From Mycobacterium sp. E787 (GTDB taxonomy: Bacteria; Actinomycetota; Actinomycetes; Mycobacteriales; Mycobacteriaceae), in contig NZ_LZKL01000084.1 in the NCBI RefSeq assembly GCF_001668725.1, forward strand, positions 1 through 64,000: DNA of 64,000 nucleotides. Reading direction: 5' to 3'. The notes under the pieces are model-generated. The model was given only the letters and a program-made list of their open reading frames with translations. It did no database searches and was not told the DNA's origin. The position numbers and the translations under genes were made by a program. The number at the start of each line of letters is the position of its first letter. The stretch's first letter is position 1. Below, in pieces: positions 1 through 8,563 of this stretch.

Positions 1-59
1 ACGGCCGCATCGAGCGCGCGAAAGACCTCGACGATCTCCTCACGACTGCTCGCACCCAT
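1..59 (-). CDS. DUF222/HNH (13E12-family) protein, N-terminus only
   Basis: Only the first 19 codons are inside the window (MGASSREEIVEVFRALDAA). This opening closely resembles the start of the mycobacterial 13E12-repeat proteins, which carry a DUF222 domain and usually a C-terminal HNH nuclease motif. The family is multicopy in mycobacteria and its role is unknown; the HNH part lies outside the window and cannot be checked. A TAGGGT hexamer seven bases before the ATG suggests a leaderless or nearly leaderless transcript. The gene is on the same strand as the operon to its right and would lie downstream of it. Confidence 0.7.
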   Translation of the reverse strand, partial: MGASSREEIVEVFRALDAA

Positions 60-66
60 ACCCCAA

Positions 67-72
67 ACCCTA
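67..72 (-). promoter_or_regulatory. -10-like TAGGGT of the 13E12-family gene
   Basis: On the minus strand TAGGGT (TANNNT class) is followed by 7 bases and the ATG at 59. In mycobacteria this spacing would place transcription start at or next to the start codon. No Shine-Dalgarno sequence is visible between them. Confidence 0.35.
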
Positions 73-133
73 CGAACCCCCACCGACAAAACGGCCGGTC
101 CTGTTACCACTGAAACTACTGTGACACAAGGGA

Positions 134-1471
134 TTATGAAGTATCCGCGCGACGTACGGCCGACATGATCGCACTGCCGCCAAGCCCGGGCAGGCTCGAC
201 CCGCCTTCGGCCAGCGCCGCGTCGAGCAGGTCGCCCACGCGGTGGCGCTCCCAGAGGTTCAACAGGTTACACAACATCTGCAGTGGCGCACGCACGCTTT
301 CGTCGTCGCGGATTCTCGAATCCATGCGGCTCGCGGGTGTGGCGGGCCCGAACCGCTTGCGAAGCAATGCCGGCACGTCCAGCAACCAGGCCACGCCCAT
401 CACCGCCGCATAGAGCAGCGTGTGCCGGCTCAGCCGCCCCGGATCCAGGCGCGGGCCGCGGCAACGCCGAACTTCCGCCACGAACAGGTCCAGTAATTCG
501 CCGAAATGCACATTCCACAACTCTGTTTCGGCGCCGGACATGGCTCCCCAGATCGCCATGCCCATGTTCAGCTGCCCGACGCATCCCCAGTCCAGCAGGC
601 CGCAACGCAGGGCTCCGTCGGCGTCCCGCCAGAACCAGGCGTTGTCGACGTTGGCGTTCCAGTGACACAGCGCAACGTACTCCAGGTCGCCGGCCAGCCG
701 GCGCATGATCGCGTGCTCGTGGTGTGCCACGCGTGGCACGTCGTCGCGTAAGCGCGCCAAGAAATCTGGCGAGCCGACATTGGCGGGCACCAACCCGGGG
801 TGGGTTTCGACGAATTGGGCCAGCCGGGCCACCCGGCGATCCAATCGATCGGCGTTGTGTGGCGCACGTTCGCCCACCGTGGCGGCCTGAATGTCGAGCG
901 GAAAGTGCGCGACCAGGTGGCTGGGCAGGCGTCCGGGCCCATACGTGCCGGCGAGGCGGGCCAGCGCGGTCAGCAGTGCGCGGTAGTGCTCGACGGGATC
1001 GGGCATGTCATAGTCGAGACATTTGTGATATTGGCACTCTATCCCGTTGCCGCCGAACCGGATTCGCTCGGTGATGAGGATTCCGGTTCCGGTCCGGCGC
1101 TCGTAGTCGGCAAATTGCACGGCGGGTACCGCGATGGGAAATCCCGGAAGTTGGGCCAGCGCGGCAAACCGGACCTCGGGCTCCATCTGGGTCTTTCCCC
1201 CGTCGCGCACCGGATCGTCGAGATCGCGGGAGAACTTGACGAACAATTCGGTGGGCAGGCCGGGTTGCGAGGCCTGGTATTCGACCGACAGGACGGCTTT
1301 TCGCCCGGTGCTGCCGCCGGCGACCTCGCGGAACCCCGTGATGCCACTGACGCCGTTGTCGGCCGCGAGCACGCCGAACGCCCGAAACGCCTCGGTGAGA
1401 AAGCCTGCCCCGACGCTGCGCAATGCGGCCGGGTCGACCGGGATTTCCAGGCCGAACTGGTCGCCGGTCAC
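134..1471 (-). CDS. aminoglycoside-phosphotransferase-like (APH/ecdysteroid kinase-like) protein
   Basis: A 445-residue protein with the APH-type kinase fold pattern: an N-lobe with ILITERI, a catalytic-loop-like segment ALCHWNANVDNAWF and LLDWGC in place of the DxD/DFG metal-binding segment. Relatives in actinobacteria are annotated as phosphotransferase family proteins, and the substrate is unknown. In the loop the usual H-G-D becomes H-W-N, so catalysis needs checking; the distal Asp of LLDWG is kept. The GTG start at 1471 overlaps the stop of the upstream SDR (GTGA), so it is translationally coupled as the last gene of the P450 operon. It may modify a hydroxylated intermediate or product of that pathway (inference). 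Confidence 0.75.
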   Translation of the reverse strand: MTGDQFGLEIPVDPAALRSVGAGFLTEAFRAFGVLAADNGVSGITGFREVAGGSTGRKAVLSVEYQASQPGLPTELFVKFSRDLDDPVRDGGKTQMEPEVRFAALAQLPGFPIAVPAVQFADYERRTGTGILITERIRFGGNGIECQYHKCLDYDMPDPVEHYRALLTALARLAGTYGPGRLPSHLVAHFPLDIQAATVGERAPHNADRLDRRVARLAQFVETHPGLVPANVGSPDFLARLRDDVPRVAHHEHAIMRRLAGDLEYVALCHWNANVDNAWFWRDADGALRCGLLDWGCVGQLNMGMAIWGAMSGAETELWNVHFGELLDLFVAEVRRCRGPRLDPGRLSRHTLLYAAVMGVAWLLDVPALLRKRFGPATPASRMDSRIRDDESVRAPLQMLCNLLNLWERHRVGDLLDAALAEGGSSLPGLGGSAIMSAVRRADTS

Positions 1472-2232
1472 CACGTCTGCTCGGCCGCACGCACCAGCAT
1501 GTGGTTGACCGCCACCCGGCGGTCCCGCGTCACCATGTAGCGAACGGCGTCGGCGATGTCTTCCGGGCGCAACTTGACCATCCCCGCGGTCTGACGCTCG
1601 ACCGCCTCGCGCGCCGGTTCGGCCAGGTGGCTGAAGATCTCGGTGTCGACGGTGCCGGGACTGACCACCCCGACCCGCACGCGCTTGCCCAGCACTTCCT
1701 GCCGGACGCCTTCGCTGAACGCGTTGACACCGAACTTGGTCAGCGAGTAGACCGCGGTGTTCGGCCGCGCCACCCAGCCGCCGGTGGAACCGATGGTGAC
1801 CAGGTCGGCGACACCGCGGGGCGAACTGGCGGCGGCGGCGATCAAGTGCGGGAGCGTTGCGCGGGTGACGTAGAGGACCCCCTGTACGTTGACCGCGACC
1901 ATGTCGTCCCAATCCTGCAGGCGGGCCTCGGCCGCGGGCCCAGAGCGCATCAGCCCGGCGTTGTTCACGACGGTGTCGAGGCGGCCGAACTCGGCGACGG
2001 CGCGCTCGACGGCCGCCGCCACCTGCTCGGCGTCGGTGACGTCGGCCGCGACGGGCAACGCTGTGCCGCCGGCGGATTCGATGTCGGCCTTCAGTGCGGC
2101 GAGCCGGTCGGCGCGGCGCGCGAGCAGGGCCACCGCCGCGCCCTCGGCCGCCAGCGCTTTCGCCGTCGCGGCCCCGATGCCGCTGCTGGCGCCGGTCACC
2201 AGGGCCGCGGTGTGTGCGAGTGTCGGCCTCAT
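1468..2232 (-). CDS. SDR family NAD(P)-dependent oxidoreductase
   Basis: A 254-residue classical short-chain dehydrogenase. It has the Rossmann motif TGASSGIG near residue 14, the NNAG motif, and the catalytic Ser with YSLTK. The ATG at 2232 overlaps the stop of the CoA-transferase gene (ATGA), and its own stop overlaps the following GTG start, so it is embedded in a coupled operon. It probably oxidises or reduces a hydroxyl/keto group on a CoA-linked or free intermediate. The substrate cannot be read from the sequence. Confidence 0.88.
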   Translation of the reverse strand: MRPTLAHTAALVTGASSGIGAATAKALAAEGAAVALLARRADRLAALKADIESAGGTALPVAADVTDAEQVAAAVERAVAEFGRLDTVVNNAGLMRSGPAAEARLQDWDDMVAVNVQGVLYVTRATLPHLIAAAASSPRGVADLVTIGSTGGWVARPNTAVYSLTKFGVNAFSEGVRQEVLGKRVRVGVVSPGTVDTEIFSHLAEPAREAVERQTAGMVKLRPEDIADAVRYMVTRDRRVAVNHMLVRAAEQTW

Positions 2233-4547
2233 GCGCCAAGTATTTCGTGTAGCACGTACTCGTTGTCCTCGCCGAGGTCCGGCGCGCCGCGCTCGATCCG
2301 CGTGGGACAGCGGGCCATCCGCCACGACGGTCCCACTATCGGGCGCTGGCCCTCGCGGTGGTCGGAGACGAAGCGAAACAACTCGCGGTCCCACAATCGT
2401 TGATCGCCGATCACATCGATTGCGGTGGCGCTCTTGCCCGCCGGCACAGCCGCGGCCCGCAGCCGGTGGGCCAGCTCCTCGGCGTCGTGGTTGCGGGTCA
2501 GCCCCGAGAGTTCGGCGTCGAGCGCTTCGCTGTGACGGCGTCGCGCGGCCATGGTGGCGTACCGCGGGTCATGGGCCAGTGCCACGGCGCCCAGCGCGCA
2601 GCACAGCCCACGCCATTCGGCGTCGTTGGCCACCGCCACCGTGACCCAGGAGTCGTTCGAGCACGGGTAGCAGCCGTGCGGGCACATATCGGGATGCGCG
2701 TTCCCGTTGCGCTCCAGGGGTTCTCCGGTCAGGCTTTCCTCGAGCAGGCAGTCCCCGATCATCGACGACAGGGCCTCCACCGCCGACACGTCCACGAATT
2801 GGCCGGCGCCGCTGAGCTCCCGATGCAGCAGCGCCACCACGGCGGCGTAGGCGCCGACAGCGCCGACGGTGGAATCCCCGTAGCGCATGCTCGTCCCGAG
2901 CGGCGGGCCGCCCGGACAGCCGACCAGCGCGGCGAGCCCGGCCAGCGCGGCAAAGCATGGCGCGTAACCGGTTTGATGACCGAGCGGCCCGTCGTTGCCC
3001 CACATCTTGATCGACACCGAGATGATGTCCGGCTTGATGGCGGTGAGTTGTTCGTAGCCCAGGCCCTGACGCTCCATGGCGCCGGGCCGCAGGTTGTTGA
3101 TCACGATGTCGCTGCGGGCGATGAGCTCGCGCAGCCGGGCCATGCCCTCGGTCGACTTGATGTCGAGCTCCACGCTGAGGATTTCGGGGTTGATGCTGAG
3201 AAAGTAGGGGGCGTGATTGACGTCGGTGCCGCCGTAGGCCCGCATCTCCTCCGGGCTGCGGGCGGTTTCGACCTTGATCACTTCGGCGCCCAGCATCGCC
3301 AGCAGCTTGCCGGCGTAGGGACCGGCCCACACCTTGGTGAGCTCGACGACGCGCACCCCTTCCAGCGGCCCGCCGCGGCGGCGCCCGGGCGGCTTGAGTT
3401 GCGGCGCCCTTGCCGAGGGTGGTGTGCGCGGATCATCGAGCCGGTCCAGGACCGAGGCGGTGTGCTGACCGAGGGCCGGTGCGGCAGAACCGATTCGGGC
3501 CGGCGAGGCGCTGAGCGCGTACGGCACGGTCGCGTATGCCGCGTCGCCCAGCACCGGGTGATGCACGGATTGGAAGAAGCCGCGGTGCCGGTACTGCGGC
3601 GACCGATGCAAGTCAGCGGCATCGTTGACGGGGACCAGCGGAACTCCCAACCGCTGCGCCCGGTCGGCCACCGCGTCCTTGTCCAAATCGGCTACCCAGG
3701 CGGCGAATTCGCGCCGGAACGTGGCAACCTTTTCCGGGGTGACGGAGAACTCGAGCCAGTCTTCGTCGAAGGCGGTCAACCACTCCGGGTGACCCATCAG
3801 CTTCTTGACGCCGAGCCAGTGCGCGCGGCTGGTCATGTACAGGTACACGAAGCCGTCGGCGCACGCGAAAAACGCCGCCGGTCCGGCCTGGTCGTAATCG
3901 CCCCGGCGCCCCTCGGCCGGCACCTCGCCGGTGATGAAACGGCCCAGGATGCAGTCGGCGCGCGAGACCAGCGCGGCGTGCTGCGACACGTCGATGACCT
4001 CACCACGCCCGGTGTGCATCCGCCCGAAGAGCGACGCCGCGACACACAGGGCCGCGTCCAGCCCCGCCTCGTAGTCGGCCAGGAATCGTCCGGGTCCCCG
4101 CAACGGGGGCCTGGCGGGATCGGCGTGACTGGGCGTGTGATACCCCCAGCCGCTGGCGTGGAAAACGTTGAGGCTCTTCGCGTTGTCGAATTCCGCGGGC
4201 GCGCCGACGCCGAACGGGGTGATCGAGCAGAACACGACGGACGGATGCCGTTCCGACCAGCCGGTTGCGCGGTCTTCGAGCACCGCGTCCCCGGTGCCGA
4301 TCAGGCTGTGCAGGCGGTCGGGATCGTAGAGCACCACGGAGCGCTTGTTGGTGTTGAGGTAGGCGAACAGCGCGCTGCCTTCGCACCCGTCGGCGAGAAC
4401 AGGTGCCATCGCGCGGGTGGGGCTGCCGCATCCCGGCGCCTCGACCTTGATCACCTCCGCGCCGAAATCGGCCAGCAGCTTTCCGCAGTACTCCCCCGCG
4501 ACCGTCCCGGCCAACTCGACGATCCTGAAGCCCGTCAACGCCGACAT
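2229..4547 (-). CDS. double-domain CaiB/BaiF family CoA-transferase
   Basis: This 772-residue protein contains two complete class III CoA-transferase halves. The first opens with GFRIVELAGTVAGEYCGKLL and the second, near residue 395, with GVRVVELTKVWAGPYAGKLL. Each half has AEVIKVE and a candidate catalytic Asp (GEVIDVS; GQFVDVS). The usual family length is about 400 residues, so this is an internal fusion/duplication; such fusions are known in actinobacteria. The expected reaction is CoA transfer between carboxylic acids. It follows the crotonase gene by 18 bases and overlaps the next SDR start. In this operon it probably supplies the CoA ester used by the crotonase-like enzyme (inference). 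Confidence 0.9.
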   Translation of the reverse strand: MSALTGFRIVELAGTVAGEYCGKLLADFGAEVIKVEAPGCGSPTRAMAPVLADGCEGSALFAYLNTNKRSVVLYDPDRLHSLIGTGDAVLEDRATGWSERHPSVVFCSITPFGVGAPAEFDNAKSLNVFHASGWGYHTPSHADPARPPLRGPGRFLADYEAGLDAALCVAASLFGRMHTGRGEVIDVSQHAALVSRADCILGRFITGEVPAEGRRGDYDQAGPAAFFACADGFVYLYMTSRAHWLGVKKLMGHPEWLTAFDEDWLEFSVTPEKVATFRREFAAWVADLDKDAVADRAQRLGVPLVPVNDAADLHRSPQYRHRGFFQSVHHPVLGDAAYATVPYALSASPARIGSAAPALGQHTASVLDRLDDPRTPPSARAPQLKPPGRRRGGPLEGVRVVELTKVWAGPYAGKLLAMLGAEVIKVETARSPEEMRAYGGTDVNHAPYFLSINPEILSVELDIKSTEGMARLRELIARSDIVINNLRPGAMERQGLGYEQLTAIKPDIISVSIKMWGNDGPLGHQTGYAPCFAALAGLAALVGCPGGPPLGTSMRYGDSTVGAVGAYAAVVALLHRELSGAGQFVDVSAVEALSSMIGDCLLEESLTGEPLERNGNAHPDMCPHGCYPCSNDSWVTVAVANDAEWRGLCCALGAVALAHDPRYATMAARRRHSEALDAELSGLTRNHDAEELAHRLRAAAVPAGKSATAIDVIGDQRLWDRELFRFVSDHREGQRPIVGPSWRMARCPTRIERGAPDLGEDNEYVLHEILGA

Positions 4548-4565
4548 GGGCGCGCCCTCGGGCGG

Positions 4566-5534
4566 TCAGGGCTTCTTCCGGCCCGAGCGGCTCAGGCGCC
4601 ACTCCGGCGGGAAGTTCAGGTCGTTGTCCTTGACCACGTTGTTGAGCCCCTTTTCGAAGGTGCCCTCGGTGAGGTCGACTTCCTGAGCGTCGTTTTGGAT
4701 CAGCGGCAGCATGCCCTCGACCAGGCCGGTGAGCAGGCTGCCGAAGTATTCGCCCTTGTGCTGCTTGTACAGCTCGAGGAACGTCTTCTGAACGGCCACG
4801 GTGTCCGTCGGACGGGAACGGGAACAGGCCATCGCATACTTCAGCGTCTCGTCCTCCAGCTTCTCGCGGGGCACCACGCTGTTGACGAAGCCACACTCGT
4901 ACATCTCCTTGGCGCTGAAAGGCCGCCCGGTGAACAGCATTTCGGAGAACTTGCGCAGGCCCATGGTCTCGGCCCACCACCACAGCCGCGGTCCCCAGCC
5001 CACGTAGCGGAAGGCCGGGTGCCCGAACAGGGCATCGTCGGAGGAGACGACCAGGTCGGCGTCGCCGGCCTGATAGAAGTGCCACCCGTAGCAGTAACCT
5101 TTCGCCTCGATGATGCTGATCTTGCGCAACTCCTGCAGCGGCCGGTTCCCGGCCCGGGCCTTGGCGTAGAAGTCGGTGACGGTGGACAGGTAGCGGTACG
5201 ACCCACCCGGCGGGTACTTGACGTCGTCGTCGTTGATCGCGAGCTCGTGCAGCAGCGGCAGGCCCGGGTTCTCCAGCATGGGTCGCTGCTCGGGCAAGTC
5301 TCCGCCGCTGCCGAAATCCTCACCCTCGCCGCGGATCACCACGACCTTGACGTCGTCGTCGACGTTGCACTTGTGAATCAGGTCGGCGTAGTTCTGCCGC
5401 ATCCCCAAGGTGGTGGCGTTCTGGGCGTCGGGGCGGTCGAAGGTGATGTAGGCGATGCGGTTCTTCTTGTCCTTCTCGAACTTGATGTACTGCTCGGCTT
5501 CCTTCTTCAGCTTCTCGTAGTCGTACTCGGGCAT
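4566..5534 (-). CDS. enoyl-CoA hydratase/isomerase (crotonase) family protein
   Basis: A 322-residue crotonase-fold protein. The oxyanion-hole region GEGEDFGSGGDL lies near residues 70-80 and the second core segment GYCYGWHFYQAGDADLVV near 146-163. The two acidic residues used by classical hydratases appear to be replaced by Tyr (about 154) and Ala (about 174, in FGHPAF). It may therefore be a decarboxylase, ring-cleaving or other crotonase rather than a true hydratase. The start at 5534 has a GGAG Shine-Dalgarno 8 bases upstream, whereas an in-frame extension to 5612 would run into the SDR gene. It lies between the mycofactocin SDR and the CoA-transferase. Confidence 0.88.
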   Translation of the reverse strand: MPEYDYEKLKKEAEQYIKFEKDKKNRIAYITFDRPDAQNATTLGMRQNYADLIHKCNVDDDVKVVVIRGEGEDFGSGGDLPEQRPMLENPGLPLLHELAINDDDVKYPPGGSYRYLSTVTDFYAKARAGNRPLQELRKISIIEAKGYCYGWHFYQAGDADLVVSSDDALFGHPAFRYVGWGPRLWWWAETMGLRKFSEMLFTGRPFSAKEMYECGFVNSVVPREKLEDETLKYAMACSRSRPTDTVAVQKTFLELYKQHKGEYFGSLLTGLVEGMLPLIQNDAQEVDLTEGTFEKGLNNVVKDNDLNFPPEWRLSRSGRKKP

Positions 5535-5562
5535 AGGGTTTTCTCCACTTCTGCTATTTGAG

Positions 5563-6399
5563 TTATTTGAGCAAGGCGCCCGCATCAACCGGCAACGAAA
5601 CGCCGGTGACATAACGAGATTCGTCGGAGGCGAGGAACAGGACGGCGTTACTGACGTCGGCGGCCTCCACCCAGGGCACCGGCAGCGTGTGGGTCATCTG
5701 CGAGAACGGGGCGAAGTCGTCGGGTCCGGGGTTCTCCAAGTCCGGGCGAAAGAGGCGGAACGTCACGTCGTTCATGGTCATCGGGGTGTTGACCTGGCTG
5801 GGGTGCACCGAATTGACGCGGATCATGTGCTGGCCCAGCTCGACGGCGAAGGCGCGCATCAGCCCGATCACGCCGTGCTTGGCGGCGATGTAGTGGCCCG
5901 TGTAGGCCATGGCCTTGTGCGATCCGACGGAACCGGTCAGCACGATGGACCCACCGCGCCCGCCGGCGATGATGTGCGGCACACCGGATTTCACGGTGTG
6001 CCACACACCGGACAGGTTGACGTCGATCATGTCCTGCCAGACCTTCTCGCCGATCTTGTGCAGCTTGTTGCCGAAGGTGCCGATGCCGGCGTTCGCGACG
6101 ATGATGTCGAGCCGGCCGAGCTGTTCCACCCCGCCGTCCACCGCGTTCTTGAGGGCGTCGTAATCGCGCACGTCGACCTGGGCGGTCACGATGCGCCGAT
6201 TCTGGGCCTTCACCAGCTCGGCGGTTTCGGCGAGATCGGCCGGGGCGGAGTGCGGGTAGGCCAGGTTGTCGATGGGTCCGCAGATGTCGACCGCGATGAT
6301 GTCGGCACCCTCCTGCGCCAGGCGCACCGCGTGGCTGCGGCCCTGGCCCCGGGCGGCGCCGCTGATGAGCGCAACCTTCCCTGCTACCCGCCCCGTCAT
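5563..6399 (-). CDS. mycofactocin-coupled SDR family oxidoreductase
   Basis: A 278-residue SDR whose N-terminus GRVAGKVALISGAARGQGRS and long insert after the second strand are typical of the mycofactocin-associated SDR subfamily. These enzymes keep their nicotinamide cofactor bound and hand electrons to mycofactocin. NAG (IVANAG) and YIAAK are present. The ATG at 6399 overlaps the P450 stop by one base (TGATG). A likely role is to oxidise the alcohol made by the P450. The mycofactocin biosynthesis genes are not in this window. Confidence 0.9.
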   Translation of the reverse strand: MTGRVAGKVALISGAARGQGRSHAVRLAQEGADIIAVDICGPIDNLAYPHSAPADLAETAELVKAQNRRIVTAQVDVRDYDALKNAVDGGVEQLGRLDIIVANAGIGTFGNKLHKIGEKVWQDMIDVNLSGVWHTVKSGVPHIIAGGRGGSIVLTGSVGSHKAMAYTGHYIAAKHGVIGLMRAFAVELGQHMIRVNSVHPSQVNTPMTMNDVTFRLFRPDLENPGPDDFAPFSQMTHTLPVPWVEAADVSNAVLFLASDESRYVTGVSLPVDAGALLK

Positions 6400-7601
6400 C
6401 AGGGCACTACCGTCGGCATGGTTTCCCAGCCCCGCACCGACGACGTCGGGCTCAGCTTGGCGCTGGCCAGATCGGGCTCCCACTCGGGGAAGCGCTTGAG
6501 GATTTCCTCCAGGGCGACACGGCCTTCCAGCCGGGCCAGCGCCGAACCGAGGCAGAAGTGCGCGCCGACGCTGAAGGTGAGGTGCGGGCGGGCGGGGCGA
6601 TGAATGTTGAATTCACCCGCGTCGGGACCGAATTGGCGCTCGTCGCGGCACGCCGACCCGAGGAGCATCATCATCACGCTGCCCTCCGGCACCGTCTTGC
6701 CATACAGGCTGACGTCGCGCGTAACGTAGCGCGCCATGTGGGGCGCGGGCGGTTCGAAGCGCAGCAACTCCTCGATCGCCTGCGGGATCAGCTGGGGGTT
6801 CTGCACGAGTTCGCGGCGCTGGCCGGGATGCTCGGCGAGCACCTTGCCCGCCCAACCGATCAGCCGGGTCGTCGTTTCGTTGCCCGCTCCGGCAACGACG
6901 TTGAGGTACACGAGGATCTCACTGCGCGTGAGCCGCCGGGTGGTGCCGGTCTCGTCTAGGAACTCGACGTTGAGCAGCTCGGTCATGATGTCGTCGGACG
7001 GGTTGTCGGCGCGCCAGTCGATGTAGGCCTCGAACTGCTCGCCCACCGACAAGCCGTGCTCGGCGGCGCTCATCGGCTTGCCGGGTTCGGTGCGCAGTTG
7101 GGCGTTCCCGCGATCGCGGATGTACTGCTGATCTTCTTCGGGAATCCCGAGCAGGGCGCTGATGACCTTCATCGGCATGATCGCGCCCAGGTCCGTGACG
7201 AAGTCGAACCGCCCCGACCCCACCAGTGGATCCAGCGATTGTGCGCAGAACTCGCGGATCATCGGCTCGAGCGCGTTGATCTTGCGGGGGGTGAACATGC
7301 GCGACAACAGCTTGCGGTGCACGTCGTGGATCGGCGGATCTTCGAAGATCAGCATCCCCGAGGGGATTTCGAGGTTGGCCTTGATGAGCTCGAGGATGAC
7401 GCCCCGGGCCGAGCTGTAGGTGCCATGGTCGACGAGCGCCTTGTTGACGTCGGCGTACCGGCTCAACGCGAAGAAGTCGTATTCGGCGTTGTAGTAGAGC
7501 GGCGCCTCGTCGCGCAGGCGGGCGAACATCGGATACGGGTCGGCGATCAGCTCGACGTCGTAGGGGTCGAAATGAACATCGCTGTCGGTGCTCGCCGTCA
7601 C
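6399..7601 (-). CDS. cytochrome P450
   Basis: A 400-residue soluble actinobacterial P450. The I-helix oxygen-activation motif AGAGNET is at 237-243, ExxR at 278-281, and the heme loop FSVGAHFCLG at 343-352 with the Cys ligand at 350. The GTG start at 7601 has a strong AGGAGG Shine-Dalgarno. It is the first gene of the six-gene operon reaching 134, and the putative TetR operator sits about 80 bases upstream. No ferredoxin or reductase is adjacent, so electrons must come from elsewhere. It probably hydroxylates the pathway substrate, which I cannot name. Confidence 0.95.
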   Translation of the reverse strand: MTASTDSDVHFDPYDVELIADPYPMFARLRDEAPLYYNAEYDFFALSRYADVNKALVDHGTYSSARGVILELIKANLEIPSGMLIFEDPPIHDVHRKLLSRMFTPRKINALEPMIREFCAQSLDPLVGSGRFDFVTDLGAIMPMKVISALLGIPEEDQQYIRDRGNAQLRTEPGKPMSAAEHGLSVGEQFEAYIDWRADNPSDDIMTELLNVEFLDETGTTRRLTRSEILVYLNVVAGAGNETTTRLIGWAGKVLAEHPGQRRELVQNPQLIPQAIEELLRFEPPAPHMARYVTRDVSLYGKTVPEGSVMMMLLGSACRDERQFGPDAGEFNIHRPARPHLTFSVGAHFCLGSALARLEGRVALEEILKRFPEWEPDLASAKLSPTSSVRGWETMPTVVP

Positions 7602-7680
7602 GAAATGCCTCCTGTCGCCGCGCTTTCCGGAATCGGTCCGGGCAATTTGTACACACCGCTTAAAGCGCGTGAATGCCGGA

Positions 7681-7697
7681 TTACTCTATTCTCGTAG
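7681..7697. promoter_or_regulatory. putative TetR operator, P450 operon
   Basis: TTACTCTATTCTCGTAG matches 14 of 17 positions with the element in front of the TetR gene (8465-8481). Read on the minus strand it contains TAGAGT, a TANNNT-type -10 that would drive the P450 operon. A regulator bound here would block the promoter. The half-sites CTACGA and TAGAGTA form an imperfect dyad. Confidence 0.55.
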
Positions 7698-7755
7698 AGA
7701 ACCATACGGCGGGTGCCCTGGCAAGACCCGGCGGGGCGAAACATGGTCGGTGCGC

Positions 7756-8442
7756 TCAACCCGGGGCGGCCGCCCGGCGCCGGCCCGCCGGTGCGCCCCC
7801 GGTCCGGGTGAGCCGCCCCTTGTCCGAGCTCTTCAGAATGCCCGTGGCCATGGCCGTCAAGATGCCATCGAGCTGTTCGGGAGTGTCGACGATCCGGTCG
7901 CCGTGGGCGAAGCGCAGCAGCAGCCCGTTGATGAAGGTCAGGGTGATGTTGCTGATGTCCTCGACCACCGCCGGCTCCAACTCGCCGCCGCGCGGCATGA
8001 GCTGCACCAGGATTTCGCGGTGCAGCTTGGTGAATCCGTCCGTGGCCTGCTGCAGGATCGCGGCCAGCGCCGGATCCCGGCTGGCCTGCATCGTGAGCTC
8101 GTATCTGGCCTTCGTCCGCGACAACTGCGGTTCGCTGCCGGCTTGGATCACCACCTGCGACAACCGCGACGGCGACGGGTGCTGCAGGCGGTCGGCGGAG
8201 TCGTCGTCGGCGACCGACTGCAGCGTCGCCAGGTCGAGGTCCGCCAGGCGCTCGGCCACGGCGCGCAGCAGCGCCGAGCGGGTCCGGAAATAGAACGAGG
8301 TCGTGCCGTCGGGCACGCCCGCCTGTCGGTCGACCTTGAGATGGCTCAGCCCCTTGGCCCCCTCGTCCGCCAGGAGATGGATCGCCGCATCGCACAGATC
8401 ACGGCGGCGCTCGGTGGGGTTGGGTTTCCGTCGTTTGTCCAT
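7756..8442 (-). CDS. TetR family transcriptional regulator
   Basis: A 228-residue protein with an N-terminal TetR helix-turn-helix (residues about 10-55; GLSHLKVDRQAGVPDGTTSFYFRTRSALL in outline, with FYF at the end of the recognition helix). A long helical ligand-binding domain follows. It is on the same strand as the P450 operon, 154 bases upstream of the P450 start. A shared 17-bp motif lies in front of both genes, which fits autoregulation plus control of the P450 operon. The ligand is unknown, perhaps a pathway substrate or its CoA ester. Confidence 0.9.
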   Translation of the reverse strand: MDKRRKPNPTERRRDLCDAAIHLLADEGAKGLSHLKVDRQAGVPDGTTSFYFRTRSALLRAVAERLADLDLATLQSVADDDSADRLQHPSPSRLSQVVIQAGSEPQLSRTKARYELTMQASRDPALAAILQQATDGFTKLHREILVQLMPRGGELEPAVVEDISNITLTFINGLLLRFAHGDRIVDTPEQLDGILTAMATGILKSSDKGRLTRTGGAPAGRRRAAAPG

Positions 8443-8464
8443 GGCGTTATTCCGGACCGTAAGG

Positions 8465-8481
8465 CTACTCTATATTCGTAG
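8465..8481. promoter_or_regulatory. putative TetR operator, tetR promoter
   Basis: CTACTCTATATTCGTAG begins CTAC and ends GTAG and is an imperfect palindrome. On the minus strand it contains TATAGAGT, a candidate -10, 23 bases before the TetR ATG. It lies between TetR and the divergent gene at 8564, so both could be controlled from it. See its partner at 7681-7697. Confidence 0.55.
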
Positions 8482-8563
8482 TGTTGGTAAAGAGACGAGC
8501 GACCGTCGGCCGGCACCGGTCGGGGCAACCGTGTCTCCGGCAACCGTGTGGTGAAATGTTTCG

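Noticed and set aside
134..2239. A single 701-residue minus-strand reading frame
   Set aside because: Only its second part (from 1471) looks like a protein family; the first part is Arg/Gly-rich antisense-type sequence in the frame shadowing the SDR gene at 1468-2232.
2358..5561. Very long plus-strand frames opposite the CoA-transferase and crotonase genes
   Set aside because: Rich in Arg, Gly, His and Val without any domain; typical shadow of high-GC genes on the other strand, which have clear families.
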